Shown: piece by piece, positions 20,504-32,300 of the stretch
Position numbering within the stretch: the first letter of the stretch is position 1
Layout of the letters: every line of letters starts with the position of its first letter
Assembly: GCA_021432635.1 (NCBI GenBank)
Contig: MU270038.1
Location: forward strand, 372,001 to 436,000
Length of the DNA stretch: 64,000 nucleotides
From: Thozetella sp. PMI_491
Lineage: Eukaryota > Ascomycota > Sordariomycetes > Chaetosphaeriales > Chaetosphaeriaceae
Reading direction: 5' to 3'
Notes under the pieces: generated by a model
What the model was told of the DNA's origin: nothing
Databases searched by the model: none
Seen by the model: only the letters and a program-made list of their open reading frames with translations
Position numbers and translations under genes: made by a program

Positions 20504-23500
20504 GGCTGTAGAGGCGGGTGAGGTTAGGTCTCTGTCTGTATTTATTTCGAAAGTCCGGGGAAGGCGCCCCCGATCCTCAGCTCCCGACTGAATGTCAGGC
20601 AGGAGTGGCCTTGTCGAGAGTCATTCTCTTCTGGAAGAGGAAATGAGTCGGTGCGGCTGCGCGGCGGGGAGCAAGTGTCTATTCACGCCGCACTCGAAAG
20701 GGCCGACCGAGCGGACTGGCAGCACACGCAGACAAGAAGGCGTTGGGATCCAAGGCGGAAGGTATGCGATGCGATGCGATGGGAGGCAGCGGCCTTTGTC
20801 GCGAAACAAGAATTTCACAATCGGAGATGCGTGGTCAGAAGGCAGAGATCGGGGGAAAGTTATGGTTGTTGCGCAAGGTGGTCGACAAGAGTGGCCCGGG
20901 AAATGGGGGGGCGATGCACGCGCTGTTGCTAGTGTGGGCTACCGAGCGTTGACGGCGCTGGAGAGCGCTTAATGGGGTGCAAGGGGCCTTTTCAGCCCTG
21001 GGCACGAGCTTTACCCAGTCGGGAGGGACAGGGAGATGTATGAATGGCCGCCCGCGCCAGGCTCTGTATTCATGCACCACACCAAGGCCGGCCTCGAAAC
21101 CGAAGACCGCGAGGGAAGCTGGTTTGAGAAAGGAGGAATGGCGGACGAGGAGAAGACGAAAGGAGGAAGACGAAGGAGAAAGGTGACGGAAAGGCAATTG
21201 CGCCGGTCGCCGCTCAAGACCGGGTCGAGGCAAAGAGTTCCAGACGAACAGTCCCAAACCAAACGCAGAGAAGGTTAGGTAAAAGAGGGACGGAGATGCT
21301 GGTTGTTTTTTTCGCTCGTTTTTTTGGCTTGCTCTCTGAGACCAAAAACATGTGAGAAGCCACACTTGTCGTGGGGGCAGGACAGGGGGGCCAGAGAACG
21401 CCAACAGTTGCGCCTTAAGGTGGCAGCGCCCCATGGGACCCCGTCGCATTCCCAAGAGCACTGGTGGCATCGAGATCGGGGAGGCGTCGACTCGACAGAG
21501 CCGGGGGGGGCTCGACAAAGGGGGCACCAGAGAACGAGGGCGTAAGCAGGTTGGCAGGCACGCAGGTAGCACTTGCTAGGTGGGAACAACCAGCTCGGCA
21601 ATTCCCCTAACCATCGGGACAAACACCCACGTCAGTCGCGGGGACCCATCGATAGGAGAAAGGGGGTGGTTGCAAGAATGCTCAGCTGCCCCGCCGGGTC
21701 CCAGGCCGGGGCACCTCGTGTCACTGGGCGCGGGCGCGGCGGGCCTTGCTGGTCGGTGCCCTTCGCCCTCTCGACGAGCAAAAGAGCAGTCCAGCAAGTC
21801 CAGCGACGAGCCCAGCACGCCAGCCCATAGGCGGGGTGGCAGAGATACGCCTGTTCAGGCAGATCGGCGGGCTAAATCGCTGCAGAGCCACACAGCCGCC
21901 GACCCGCTGCCGTCTCGTCTGCGGTCGGGCTAGTGAGGTGCAAGCCTGCGGCTCGAGGGTCCCCACCAGCCCCCATGCCCACTTTAGACAAGGCATTCTA
22001 GTAGCTGTCCACCCAGAGTGAGGCGCAGGCTCCCTCCCTCCTCGTCCCTCCGTGGGCACACAGGTGAGGCGTTTTCTCTAGGGCAATGATGACATGGCAC
22101 GGCGGCCCGAGACAGACGATTCGCGCCTTCGGTGTCATTCGTCGCGCGCGGGACGAAGATCGGGAAGGGACTTGGCTTCACCGAGTCCCGGATGAATCTG
22201 GCGACCGGTCTTCCCTCCAAAAAAAAAAAAAAAAAGGGACCAGGGCCCTAAAAAAAATTTAGAGGGGGGTGAGGGGCCGAAAGGCAGAGAGAGCTGCGCG
22301 AAACCAAAGATGACAGTCCCGAACGGCGATGGCCGATGGACGACGGATGATGAATGATAGCTTTGCCGGCCTAGCAATGGAGCTGCCTCCTCTCGCTCCA
22401 GCGCTGTTGCGAAACCGCAACCCGGCCAGCTTCATGCATATTCACCACCACTGCCCCCGCCAGGAGACACCGCGGAGGACGCTGTCGCGCGAGCGGTCGT
22501 CCTCCCGACCGACTCTCGTGTGCCCGGTCTTACATCGGCCAAGTCTCCAGACAGGACAGCGGACCGTCTCACTCTCGGGTGTGGTCCATTGGCCTGGCGG
22601 CGGATGTGCCGCTCGCCGCAGGGAGCCACACTCCCACGGCACACCGGGGGAAGACTTCGCGAATTCGCGCAGCCAGCACAGCCACGATGGTGCCTATTGC
22701 TCGCCCCTGTCTCTCCGCCTAGCCGGCCAGCATCGCTCCGTAACAATTCGAGGAACTCGAAGAGCTCGGAAAGGAATTCTGGACATTGGATTTACAGATC
22801 CATCGGCCGTGCTGGGATGCGCGCTCCATGGTGCCAACAAGCCTACCCTTTGAGACGCCCGAGAGTGAAACAGCTCGGATCGAAGGCCCAAGAAAGTCCC
22901 ACCCCGAACATGCCTTTCCCCACGATCTACGACAGGGTGTGATCCCACTGGGGATCCACCACCTCCGGCCGACAAGCGCCGCTTGCAACCCACTAGCCGC
23001 CCGCAGGGGCCTCCGCCCGGGGCCAGTCAACCGGCCCGTAGCCCGCGACCGTGTTTGCCATGTCTGTGTTAAAAAAAAATATATTTAAAGAAAAGAAAAA
23101 AAAAGAGAGAAAGGAGAGCACGCAAACAAGGCGCGCTGGAACCACTCTCGACCACGACGGCGACGGCGACGGCGACGGCCACTGCCTTTTGCCTCTCATG
23201 CGCCTCTGCTGCTGCCGTCGTGAATGGGAAGACTTGAAGTCGACTGACACCAGCAATGTCGCCCATGCCAGGGATGGCCCTTCGACACATTCTTCCCTTG
23301 TCCCAAAAGTTGGCGCCAAGCAGGGTCCACGGTGCAGCATCTGCAGGGCCAAGAAGGGCTTCGAGCACCCTATCGGGGTGGGAGCCATCTCCATAGAACC
23401 AGGATCTCGATATTGCTGCCATGTATTATCGCTCGCCGTCGCATGAGAGAGACGCGGTCGGGCGGCCAAGGGACGGGCAGTCGATACCGCGTGGCTAAGC

Positions 23501-25615
23501 GACACCCCGCAGCTTCACGGCGCAAACGAGCTAGACCTATCAAGATCATGGCCTCCGTGCGGCAGTACCTGTCTTGCCCCATGTCTCACACGGACCGTTG
23601 ACAGGACCAGTTTGCCCATGCGACAGGCAATCTGTCGCGAGTCGCCTGGCCTGGCCGGCCCTGCCTACGCCTCAATCCGCTTGTAATGCGAGTGTCTCGT
23701 TATTGCTGCATTTACAGAACTCTCGGGGCATGAGCGTGCATCGCCTTGTTTTGCCGCCTGTCCGTCCCATTCGATGGTCCTGTACCACAGCCCGGACGGA
23801 GTGTGGGGTGCGAGCGACGCCCGCACCGCGCAGCGAGTCAAGCGATTCAGACGAGACAGATTGAGACCAGGTCGAGGGAACTAAGCCAACCGGCCAACCG
23901 GCCTACCTACGAACTCCCATATGCCTTCGTGTTTGATTGATCAGCGCCGGCTCCCCCCAATCGGCTCGTTTGGGAAGGCCAAGCATTGCTTAGCTGCTTA
24001 TGAGCACTCCTTTGCCTTGGGCGCGCCACGCCACAAAATGCATCAAAGAACGCAGCCACCGCCAAGTGTGCCCATATTACTCACTGCAAACAATGAGGTG
24101 AAACGTCGCTCTGGGGAACAATTAGATATCAGTTTTCGGAAACACATCAAAGCTACCGTGCGCCATCTGAATCTCTCCGTTTGAACGCAACTGGGCAGCG
24201 GTGGAAGCGTAGCAAAGGGGATCGGCGTATACCGAAAGTCTGTGGCATGCTAGAGCTAAAGCGTAGCGGAGAACACGACGAAGACTTTCTAGGCCACGAT
24301 GATATAGCCATGCCAGGACCTTACCATAACTAAATAGATCGAACTACTAGTGGTCTCTCGGCACAGCACCATATTGGTAACCTCTAACAGCCCGACTATA
24401 CGAAGTGCAGGTTGAGCTCGGGTTCATCGATGTCGTCGTATAGTAATATTTGCAGTAGACGATAAAATCCACAAGCCAACTACCAGGAGCACGGCGGGCA
24501 CGACCCACAGTGGCCACTATCCATTAAAAGAAGCCGAACGTCCCCTCTGATCTTTTTGCGCTACAGAAGCCACCCATTGCCGTTGCTATGTGACCGGCCT
24601 CCGTGACCATTGTTAGCAAAGGAAGAGGTTTCAACGACAGCGAAGGTCTCGGACCACTCACACTAAATTAGTATTCCGTAATGAGTAGCTGGATGCCTAA
24701 TAAGGAAACCAATACCCTGAATTTCTCCGTAGGCACTACCACATGTTGTACCATGCTGACGCAAACACCGGGGGTGCTACGAGAAGTCTTCAACAAGCAC
24801 CAGTCTCCCTATCGCCGGCCAAGAGTTCGGTAGTGTGTAAAGCTTATATAGGTCCGCATTTAAGGGTTTATATACGGGGCCAAGGGGTCCTGTCTAGCCC
24901 ATCACAGAAGCTATGACCTGACAAGCCGGCCGCGCATGACAACCTTCTCAAACTTGCGCATGGAATTCGATCGTCTATCAAGCTCTGCATCACGCGATAA
25001 CTCAACGAGATGCACGTTGATCGGGACAAATAACCACCATCTGTGCAAAATCTACAAATATTAGCGTGTCAAGCTCTTTGGACGTAGTAGGAATCGTCCT
25101 CATTGCGGCTCCTAGGCTTCCTGATGATTACCGGCGTGAACAATAGTGTCGAGTATATAGAGCCCAGTCATAGACTACTAGTACCCTGTGATCATCAAGG
25201 AAGTATCTTACAACACGAGTCGGTGCTTCCCTGCGTCTGTTTCTAAAGTGCTATAACTACTGCATCAGTAAACTCCTACCTTGCCCATCGTATGCTCCAA
25301 CTTAAAAACTTGAGCGGGTGGAAATGTTCTCAAAGATGCTCTAGTACAAATTTATTGCTCCCTCAGCCGCAGGCTATGCTCTTACACGTGCCTTGTGCGT
25401 CTAGGGTCACATGCAGTTGAGGTAGTTTTAGACCTAAGATGGTATGACTTACGTATTCCCGATCCCACTACTCGGCGAAGCACACCACCGCGGCGCCCTT
25501 CATAATAGAAGGCTCCGCCTGTTCCTCAAGTTAGAGGTACCTTCTCTACCACCAACCCCTCTGCCCGACGGCATACGCTCTTTTCTACGCTTGGGCCAGA
25601 CTGCAAGGCAACAAC
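20504..25615. other. Gene-free region (5.1 kb) between the C2H2 gene and the copper transporter
   Basis: I see no supportable gene on either strand. The first part (20.5-23.9 kb) is GC-rich with A/G-rich tracts and homopolymers (for example a 17-base A run near 22219-22235) and may include a long leader of the C2H2 gene. From about 24.2 kb base composition shifts to lower GC and stop codons become dense in all frames. That fits non-coding or decayed DNA. Confidence 0.6.
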
Positions 25616-26406
25616 ATGCCATCCCCTGCCTCTACAGTGGTGTTTAAGGCCATGGAGTTGGCGGAAAGAGTGGATATGGATTTGGAGATAGGTAGTATCT
25701 CCTCAGACGCAGCATCCATGGATATGTCTACTATGGAAATGACATTCTTTCAGTCCATCACTACTGCACTGTTTTGGCAGTGGTGGAGACCGACCGGCGC
25801 AGGGCAATACGCAGCGACATGTGTCTTCCTCGTCGTTCTCGCCGTTCTTACGCGCGCGATGCTGGCTCTCAAACCTGTCTTAGAGGAAACAGTCTGGAGA
25901 GGCGAAGTTGCCTCTGCGCCCCTTTCTGCACAAGAGCGAGACCTGGAAGACGGCGTAGACAGCTTCGCGAAGAGCTTGCTAGCGAGTGATACGACGCCCA
26001 TCGAAAACACAGCGCAGAGGTCTACCACAAAAGTGAAGAATCTACCGGATGGCGGTGGGAGCTATCTATCTCTATCACAAGGATTGGTTCCCGTCCAGGC
26101 TATCGTCCGGGGCCGCTGGAGGGGTGCGACCATGCTCTCAAGGCTGCTTAGAGCTTTGTATGAATCAGTGCTGGCTGGAATGGGATATCTTTTGTAAGTC
26201 ATCTAATCTCCTTTCCATCTATCGGCTACTCCGAAAATTTCCACCATGCTGTCCTATCCTAACTCATACCTCATATCAGGATGCTGGCGGTAATGACAAT
26301 GAATGTTGGATACTTCTTCTCTGTTCTTGGGGGCATCTTTCTGGGGACGTTCCTGCTCGGGAACTTAACTGTGGACGGCGTTGCGAACCGTTGGGATCAT
26401 TGCTGA
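25616..26406 (+). CDS. Ctr-family copper transporter
   Basis: A membrane channel for Cu(I), 234 aa, acting at the plasma membrane or vacuole as a homotrimer in this family. Exon 1 is 25616-26193, the intron 26194-26279 (GTAAGT, CTAAC, TCAG), and exon 2 26280-26406. The frame joins as GMGYL-LMLAVMTMNVGY. Seen: a Met-rich N-terminus (Met35, Met37, Met40, Met42 in the MDMSTMEM segment), TM1 (about 61-82), a cytosolic loop of about 100 residues, then TM2 with the MxxxM selectivity motif (MLAVM) and TM3 with the packing motif GxxxG (GIFLG). These are the defining Ctr signatures. The tail is short, with a single Cys at the very end. A later ATG at 25652 (MELAERV) is an alternative start. It lies in a lower-GC stretch. 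Confidence 0.88.
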
Positions 26407-27373
26407 ATCTGGTGGATAAGATTAATGGCTCCTGGCTATCTCGACGGCCCGTGACGACACTGGGCCCATCCAACTTGTAACGAGAATGAGGCCCAGTATA
26501 GCTAGCCATCGATTCTAGCATTGGTAGCAAATTCTTAAGCTAATATTAAGTTAAGGACTTTTGAAGAAAAGAAAAGAAATAGAAAAGAACAACGCATCCA
26601 AAACCCAGCAGGCAGATGCTGCGGCTGTAGGCCACTTAGTAGCAGTATTAGCGGTAACACTCCTCCATCAACTACTGCCCCAGCTTCAGACCAATAACAT
26701 AGACGGCTCATAATGACCGTCAGATTCCCTTGATTAGTTGCCATCAACCATTGTTACAAAACGACTGTAACCGGGTGGTACATATGCCTAGCCAAGCTCC
26801 TATTGGCGTAAAGGGGGCCTTTGGTATTGTTCTTATACCCAAGCCGCAAGTCTTGTTATTTGGGAGACTATTCAGAATAAACTATGAAGCAAGATGATTC
26901 TCTGCCAAAAGGCAATTAATCAACATTAAACCTCGAAGTCGCTACTTGTTCATCCTCACCTCACGGCTATGAAGTAGATGACGCAAACACCTGCGTCACT
27001 CTCTTAGAATACCGCGGGAGAACCGCCTGTGGCATCCAATCAGTCACAGAGAGTAACAACTAAACTGATAAATTCATGAGATACTTCAGACAACTGCAAC
27101 GAAGCACGTGCCTCTTTAATACTGGCTCTAGCTAGTGGCGGAAGTCAACATACATTCAGACCGCTTACCTAATCTGATGACAGCTTGCCCCCACACCTCG
27201 GCCTTCGCTCTCCCAGCCGGAAAGGGCTTCGGATCAAACAGCTTCCCATTCTGCCGGATTCACGGACTTCCAGCCGAGTTGCGAAAGAAGGTTGTTCAAT
27301 CTACCTTAGTCTACGTCTTGGACGCCAGTCACTCTGTTATTCTTGCTACCAGCCACCGGCGCAACTACAAAAA
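26407..27373. other. Intergenic region, copper transporter to TMEM14-family gene
   Basis: About 970 bp, AT-richer than the rest of the window (for example around 26530-26600 and 26850-26940). No gene is supported. It holds the 3' region of the Ctr gene and the promoter of the next gene on the same strand. Confidence 0.6.
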
Positions 27374-27810
27374 ATGGTGCGTAAACCGGAGAGAGAAGCG
27401 GGGGGGAACCGCTGTCGCAGCGAGCATGTCTGACGCGAAAGGAACAGGGTCTCGAACTTCCTGCCTACATTCTCGGGGCACTGACAGCCTCGGGGGGTAT
27501 CATGGGCTACGCAAGGACTGGTTCTGTGCCATCAATTGTCGCCGGTGTGACGGTCGGCATTCTCTGTGGGTAGCCCCTCTGCTTGTCGAGGAAGCATGTA
27601 GCTCACTGCCTAGCAGATGCCCTTGGTGGCTACCGCATCCAGAACAACGAGTCATATGGCGTGGAACTTGGGCTCCTTGCCTCCGTCGTTCTGGGAGGTG
27701 CCTCTATTCCGCGCGCCATCCGGCTGCGCAAGCCCGTGCCCATTGTGCTCAGCCTGATCTCGGCCTTCGGCCTCCTCACTTTTGGAGATGAGTTCCGACG
27801 CACATTGTAA
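27374..27810 (+). CDS. TMEM14-family small membrane protein
   Basis: A 104-aa four-helix membrane protein of the TMEM14 family. Animal TMEM14C is mitochondrial and linked to haem synthesis; the role of fungal members is not established. Exon 1 is only the start codon (27374-27376), followed by intron 27377-27447 (GTGCGT donor, CTGAC branch, ACAG acceptor). Exon 2 is 27448-27565, intron 2 is 27566-27616 (GTGGGT...GCAG), exon 3 is 27617-27810. Joined N-terminus: M-GLELPAYILGALTASGGI. Seen: the Gly-rich helices GYARTGSVPSIVAGVTVGI, LGGYRIQNNESYGVELGLL and VLGGASIPRAIRLRKPVPIVL, all family hallmarks. No ATG exists in frame upstream inside exon 2, so a separate start exon is required. It converges with cmc2. 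Confidence 0.85.
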
Positions 27811-28120
27811 GAGAGGCGTGAGTTCAACGGGAGCCCCGGGATGGCGAGCTTGGTCTCTATGAGTATAGAATCGATGATTCTCTGTAGTGGGTATCTCTTG
27901 TTTAGTCATTGTACACGGAATAGAGACCGCCAAGGCTCGTGTGCCAGTGCTCCTTGCGTGATCCCGATGTGCTGCTTTGGCCCGCTCTGCCGGCAGCATT
28001 ATATCGTACATTTTTCTTTCCCCTTCCTAATCGACGATGGAGAGTTGAGATGTTCTGGAATAAAATCGCAGGGTATGTACCACGAGGGGGGCAAGTTCGG
28101 ATGCGTCGCGGCGAGCGGGA
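27811..28120. other. Convergent 3' spacer between the TMEM14-family gene and cmc2
   Basis: A 310 bp tail-to-tail spacer, expected to hold both polyadenylation regions. An aataaa-like element (ggaataaaatcg) occurs near 28060. I see no other feature. Confidence 0.6.
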
Positions 28121-28420
28121 TTAGCTGTTCTCATCAATTTCCTTCCAAGCCTGTCTGATCTTGTCCCGCTTCTCCTGTGCCGTGGTTCGGTTCTCGCTCT
28201 GGTGCTTGACCCTCTCCGCTCGGAGGCATCGGCTGAGCTCTTCCTTCATGCCATTGCACATGCCCATCGACTTCCAGAGAAACCCTTTGGCGTGGCATTC
28301 CTCGAAGGCGTTCATGATGGCCTCGCAGCCTGGGATGCCAGATAGCAGTCAGACGGGCCCGGCGCGCTGAAGGTAGGGAGCCATACCGATATTGTCCTTT
28401 GTATGCAGGTGAGGATGCAT
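28121..28420 (-). CDS. cmc2: Cytochrome c oxidase assembly protein Cmc2 (twin CX9C)
   Basis: A small mitochondrial intermembrane-space protein needed for copper delivery and assembly of cytochrome c oxidase, 80 aa. Exon 1 is 28420-28387, the intron 28386-28330 (GTATGG...CCAG), exon 2 28329-28121. The joined N-terminus is MHPHLHTKDNI-GCEAIMNAFEEC. Seen: two CX9C pairs, C-EAIMNAFEE-C and C-NGMKEELSR-C, the fold imported through the Mia40 disulfide relay, then the basic helical tail ending KEIDENS. Length and motifs match Cmc2 rather than Cmc1 or Cox17. It shares a 297 bp spacer with the divergent prefoldin gene. Confidence 0.95.
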
Positions 28421-28717
28421 TTTGGCGAGTTTTCTATCGGCAGAAGAGCCCGTGTCAAGCTTGGAATCTCTGCTGGCACTCGCTCCCTGGAGCTGGAAGT
28501 GGCGTGACGAAAGACGCACATGCCTTTAGTCGGAAGCCCCAAACATTTTTTTTGCCCCGAGCGAATCCCGACCTCGGGAGCTTGGACCACCTTTTTGGTC
28601 TCGCCTGGCTTTTGTTTCCAACTTAGCAAGCGCAAACAAAACTCGGCACACGAGAAACACCTCGACTCTCGTGTCTAGGCAGTCGAAAGTCGCAGCTTCA
28701 TCGCTGTACCTCACATT
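28421..28717. promoter_or_regulatory. Bidirectional promoter region of cmc2 and prefoldin 2
   Basis: A 297 bp start-to-start spacer between two divergent housekeeping genes, so both promoters must lie within it or overlap the genes. It includes an eight-base T run (28546-28553). No TATA element is evident. Confidence 0.6.
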
Positions 28718-29333
28718 ATGGCGACTCAGGCGGCACCGTCCAAGAAACAGCAGGGTAACTTGCCCCTCCTACCAGCGCTCGGCGTGCGATGGTCCACTAA
28801 CTTTTTCTCAGAGCTTCAGCTGCAGTTCACCACATATAAGAATACGCTGCAGCAGTTGGCACAAAAAATCGGCGATATTGAGCAGGAGACGGAAGAGCAC
28901 AAGTAGGATGACCCCTCTCCTCCTTGTTTAGCACAATCTGGGAAAGCATGGCCGGGCACCGTCGTCATTTTTCTCTCCGATCCTGGTCCTTGGCTGCGTT
29001 CTTTCACCGCCTGATGTCTAGACTCACCGCTCATCGCTTCATCCTCGTAGGCTTGTGCTTGAAACCCTGGAACCGCTCCCGGGAGACCGCAAATGTTTCC
29101 GGCTTATCAACGGTGTCCTGGTGGAGAGAACCGTTCAGGATGTCATTCCTGCCCTGAAGACCAACGCAGAGGGCTTACGGAAGGTGCTCGATGACCTTGT
29201 CAAGCAGTACAAGACCAAGCAGGACGAGCTTGAGAAGTGGAAGGTACGTCACCCCTTCCGGCGCACGCTTACTTTTTTCGATAACACACATTAATGCCCG
29301 TCACAGAAGAAGAACAACGTGCAGATTGTCTGA
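28718..29333 (+). CDS. pfd2: Prefoldin subunit 2 (beta-type; Gim4/Pfd2)
   Basis: A subunit of the hexameric prefoldin co-chaperone that hands unfolded actin and tubulin to the CCT chaperonin in the cytosol, 115 aa. Exons: 28718-28754, 28812-28902, 29051-29243, 29307-29333. Introns: 28755-28811, 28903-29050 (148 nt) and 29244-29306. The phases close as KKQQ-ELQLQF, EEHK-LVLETL and EKWK-KKNNVQIV. Seen: two coiled-coil helices (about 12-45 and 78-110) around the conserved beta-hairpin DRKCFRLINGVLVERTV, which is diagnostic for subunit 2. The last exon is only 27 nt including the stop. Confidence 0.95.
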
Positions 29334-32300
29334 AGCCCAGGACACGGCAGGCCACCGGTTGATGCCCAGGCGAGGCGAAGCCATGCCTACCACAATCGTG
29401 GACTGCGTGCGCGCCAGTGAACAAGCTGGGAGGCGACGTTCGCATGCCGGAAACCCCGTGTGCCTTTACGCCCGGCCCCCTTAATGGCCTCAGAGATCGA
29501 GATTCACGGTCTAGATTCAGGTAGGGTTGTTAGAGGGAGGTGGCACGACAGAGGGGAACCTGTCCTTTCGTGCTCTCGGTCGGGCGATGACGCTTGGGAA
29601 GCCAGAGCCGAGCATTTTTGTGCCAACACGAAGAAGGTGGTGTCGATGAGTTGTACAAACGCATGGTGTTCGGACTGCAGGACTGCAGCCTTGCGGCAGG
29701 CGTTAGCGGCAATGGCGCCTCGGTGCCCAACCGGCACGCTGATATTTTTTCTTCCTTGCGAGGCAGCGTTGGGCTTCAATCGGATTGGCATTCCCATCCG
29801 CCGGCCATAACCTTGGTACCCTCATTCAGCTAAGCCACCCAAGAGTGGCCAATATTGCCCGAGACATCGTGTTTGGAACTCCTTCGCCGACCAATGCATG
29901 CGTGACATCCCCCCCCTTCCACTCGGTTGCTTGGCCTGGCCACAGGAAGCACCTTCTAGTGTACCTACTCATGGCTCCTGCAAGACTGTGGAGGTAGCCC
30001 AGACTAGTTCGGGTTGTGCCCCCGTTACTTCATGACGGATTGGATCCGTTTCTCAGGCCTCTGACCAGTAGGTATTCGATCCGCCTGATCGGGTTGGTTG
30101 TGAGGAAACATAGCGCAAAGAGGAACTGATCTCATTGCTTGCTTCCCCTCGTTCTTGGATCGCGGGACCGGTCCCTAGTTCCTATCGACACAAACATAGA
30201 TGCGCCTATGGGGACGTTCACCCAGGAAACTAGATGCCTCGGCGCCATCGTCATGGTGGAGACATCAAGACGTGAAACTGCCTGCTTATCGGGCCCCGGG
30301 GGCAGCATCCGGGCTCGAGCGTGCACTTTCGGACAGCCTCAGTTCTTTTCTTTTGCTGACGAGGCTCCCCCGCAACGAGCCTAGTGACTTGCTGGGCTCC
30401 ATGCCTCCTCATGCACCACTTCCTGGCTCGTCCTTTGTCACTCTGACCCTCCGATCAGGGAACGGAGGGTGCGGGACGAGAGAGTGCCAGTTGGCATGGC
30501 TGACCCCCATGTTTTGCTTGCATCGCCAACAACGCATCGGGCCACGCTACCTCGGCAGGAGAGGAGGCTGTGATGTATTTTGGTTTCGGCTCTTCGATTT
30601 CCAGCACCCGGGTACGAGATCCATTGTGACCCTTCTTATCGCGAAGGAGCTGGAGGTAGGCCGCAGTACGTAATACCTTTGGCACAGGTGCCTGTTGGTG
30701 AAGAGGGCCTAATACGTATTCCGAGAAACGCGCCCACACGCCCACACACACCACACACCTTGGACACTCCCTAGGTATCTTTTCGCGCGGGCGCGGGGAG
30801 GAGAGCCTGTGGATATCACGGCATCCCCATTTTCGCCTGCCTATCTAGGACCACCCTCTCCCTCGATGCTGCCTCAAACCGTCGCATCGCAAGGTGCTTC
30901 TTTGATGTCACATCTACCGTCTTATTTTGGCCCGGCGTCTTTGCATCTTAGAGTTGAGACCCAGAAGCGCTGGCGGCGGCCACGGTTGGTCCGCGGCCAT
31001 CGGTCGATGTTGACCTCGTCTCCGCCTCATCTGCCCCTCCTTCAACCCCGCCCAATTGGGTGACTCGGCAGCAGTACCCCCCTCTTCGCATTTTTGCCCA
31101 ATGGAAACGCCAAACGGCGCATGACCGCGGTCATTGGACCAAAAAGCAGGACGAGTCTTGGTCGTTGTCCCGCACAGCCTTGTGCCTCCAGCTTGCCAAG
31201 TGGTCCTTTGCAACCTATCGTCACGTCGAACACGCACATGGCATGGATGCGCGCAACGGTCTTCTTACAGGCCCGTTGGGCTCTCGTCAGCCTTCCTGTT
31301 CCTGCCTGGTCATTTATCTGTAACTGCCATTGCCAAATCAACGCACGCGCTGGTACACCACAACGGTTTCCGTCGCTGTGGGCCTACGACCACCTCCTTC
31401 TGCGGGCAGTCGAGTGGACACCCACCCGCTCTGGCGGACTTGGACGACATCACGGCCGCTAATGGGCATTCGGACAACAAGCAAAGGACTAGTCTACATA
31501 GTCGGGTCATTGCATACATGGGAACCCTGAAAGTGCCGGGTCTCCCGCATCGGCTCTGCCTTGGGGACCCCCTCTCCTCCCGAGCCCCCCTCTCCGAAGG
31601 CGTACTGATTTCACACACCGCTCCCTCAGCATCATCGACCGAAGCTGAGAAAGAGGGTGTCCGTGTTGCAGCAGAGCCGATGCAATGACACACTAGCTAG
31701 GCCTACCTGGAGGCGATTGCTTACCCACCGCGTGCCTTATCCGTAAAGCCGAGTCCCATCGAGCTGTTCGTTTGGGGACACTCCGGCTGTGATCCGCGAA
31801 GGTGCCCTGGAATAGAAGCGCCGTGGTTTGGTCTCACAGAAACATGGAAAAAACGGAGCCACTGTCTCCATGTAGGCAGCTAGCTAAGGTACCTAGTTAG
31901 TGCTAAGAGGATCCAGGATCCCCTATAGATGGGGTCATGGGGGCCTCTCGAGTCGGGCCGGTGCGAGCAAGAGGCGAGTCTCAAGAGTCGTGCTGTTAGT
32001 CCTATACGAGCGAGTCGAAACAGACAACTAGCGCCTGCCGACATCCAGTCATGTTTGCCTAGGTTGTCAGGTAAAAAAATAGATCGGATGGTCAGGAGCT
32101 GGTATGGCGAGCCAAATAGAGTGCAGAGGTCGCAGGGACGATCTCCGGGGATGGTGCGGTTGGCACGCGCCTGGGGAATCTGTACCTCGTGGGGCGGTCC
32201 TTTTAGCTGCCCTTTAGGCTAGAGACGGAGGTACTGGATACATGAGGGGAGCAGGTTTTATCGATAACGGCTGCTGAAAGCTCTGGCGCTGGGAAGGGGA

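Noticed and set aside
20835..21572. Minus-strand frame of 245 codons
   Set aside because: Low-complexity composition and A/G-rich DNA on plus; no motif.
22329..22853. Plus-strand ATG frame of 174 codons
   Set aside because: The minus strand is equally open over part of it and the protein has no recognisable feature.
29460..29810. Plus-strand frame of 116 codons downstream of prefoldin 2
   Set aside because: The frame starts at a non-ATG codon, has no recognised family, and the minus strand is also open.
30030..30110. A tattcgatcc string resembling a tRNA T-arm
   Set aside because: No matching acceptor stem or anticodon arm could be formed.
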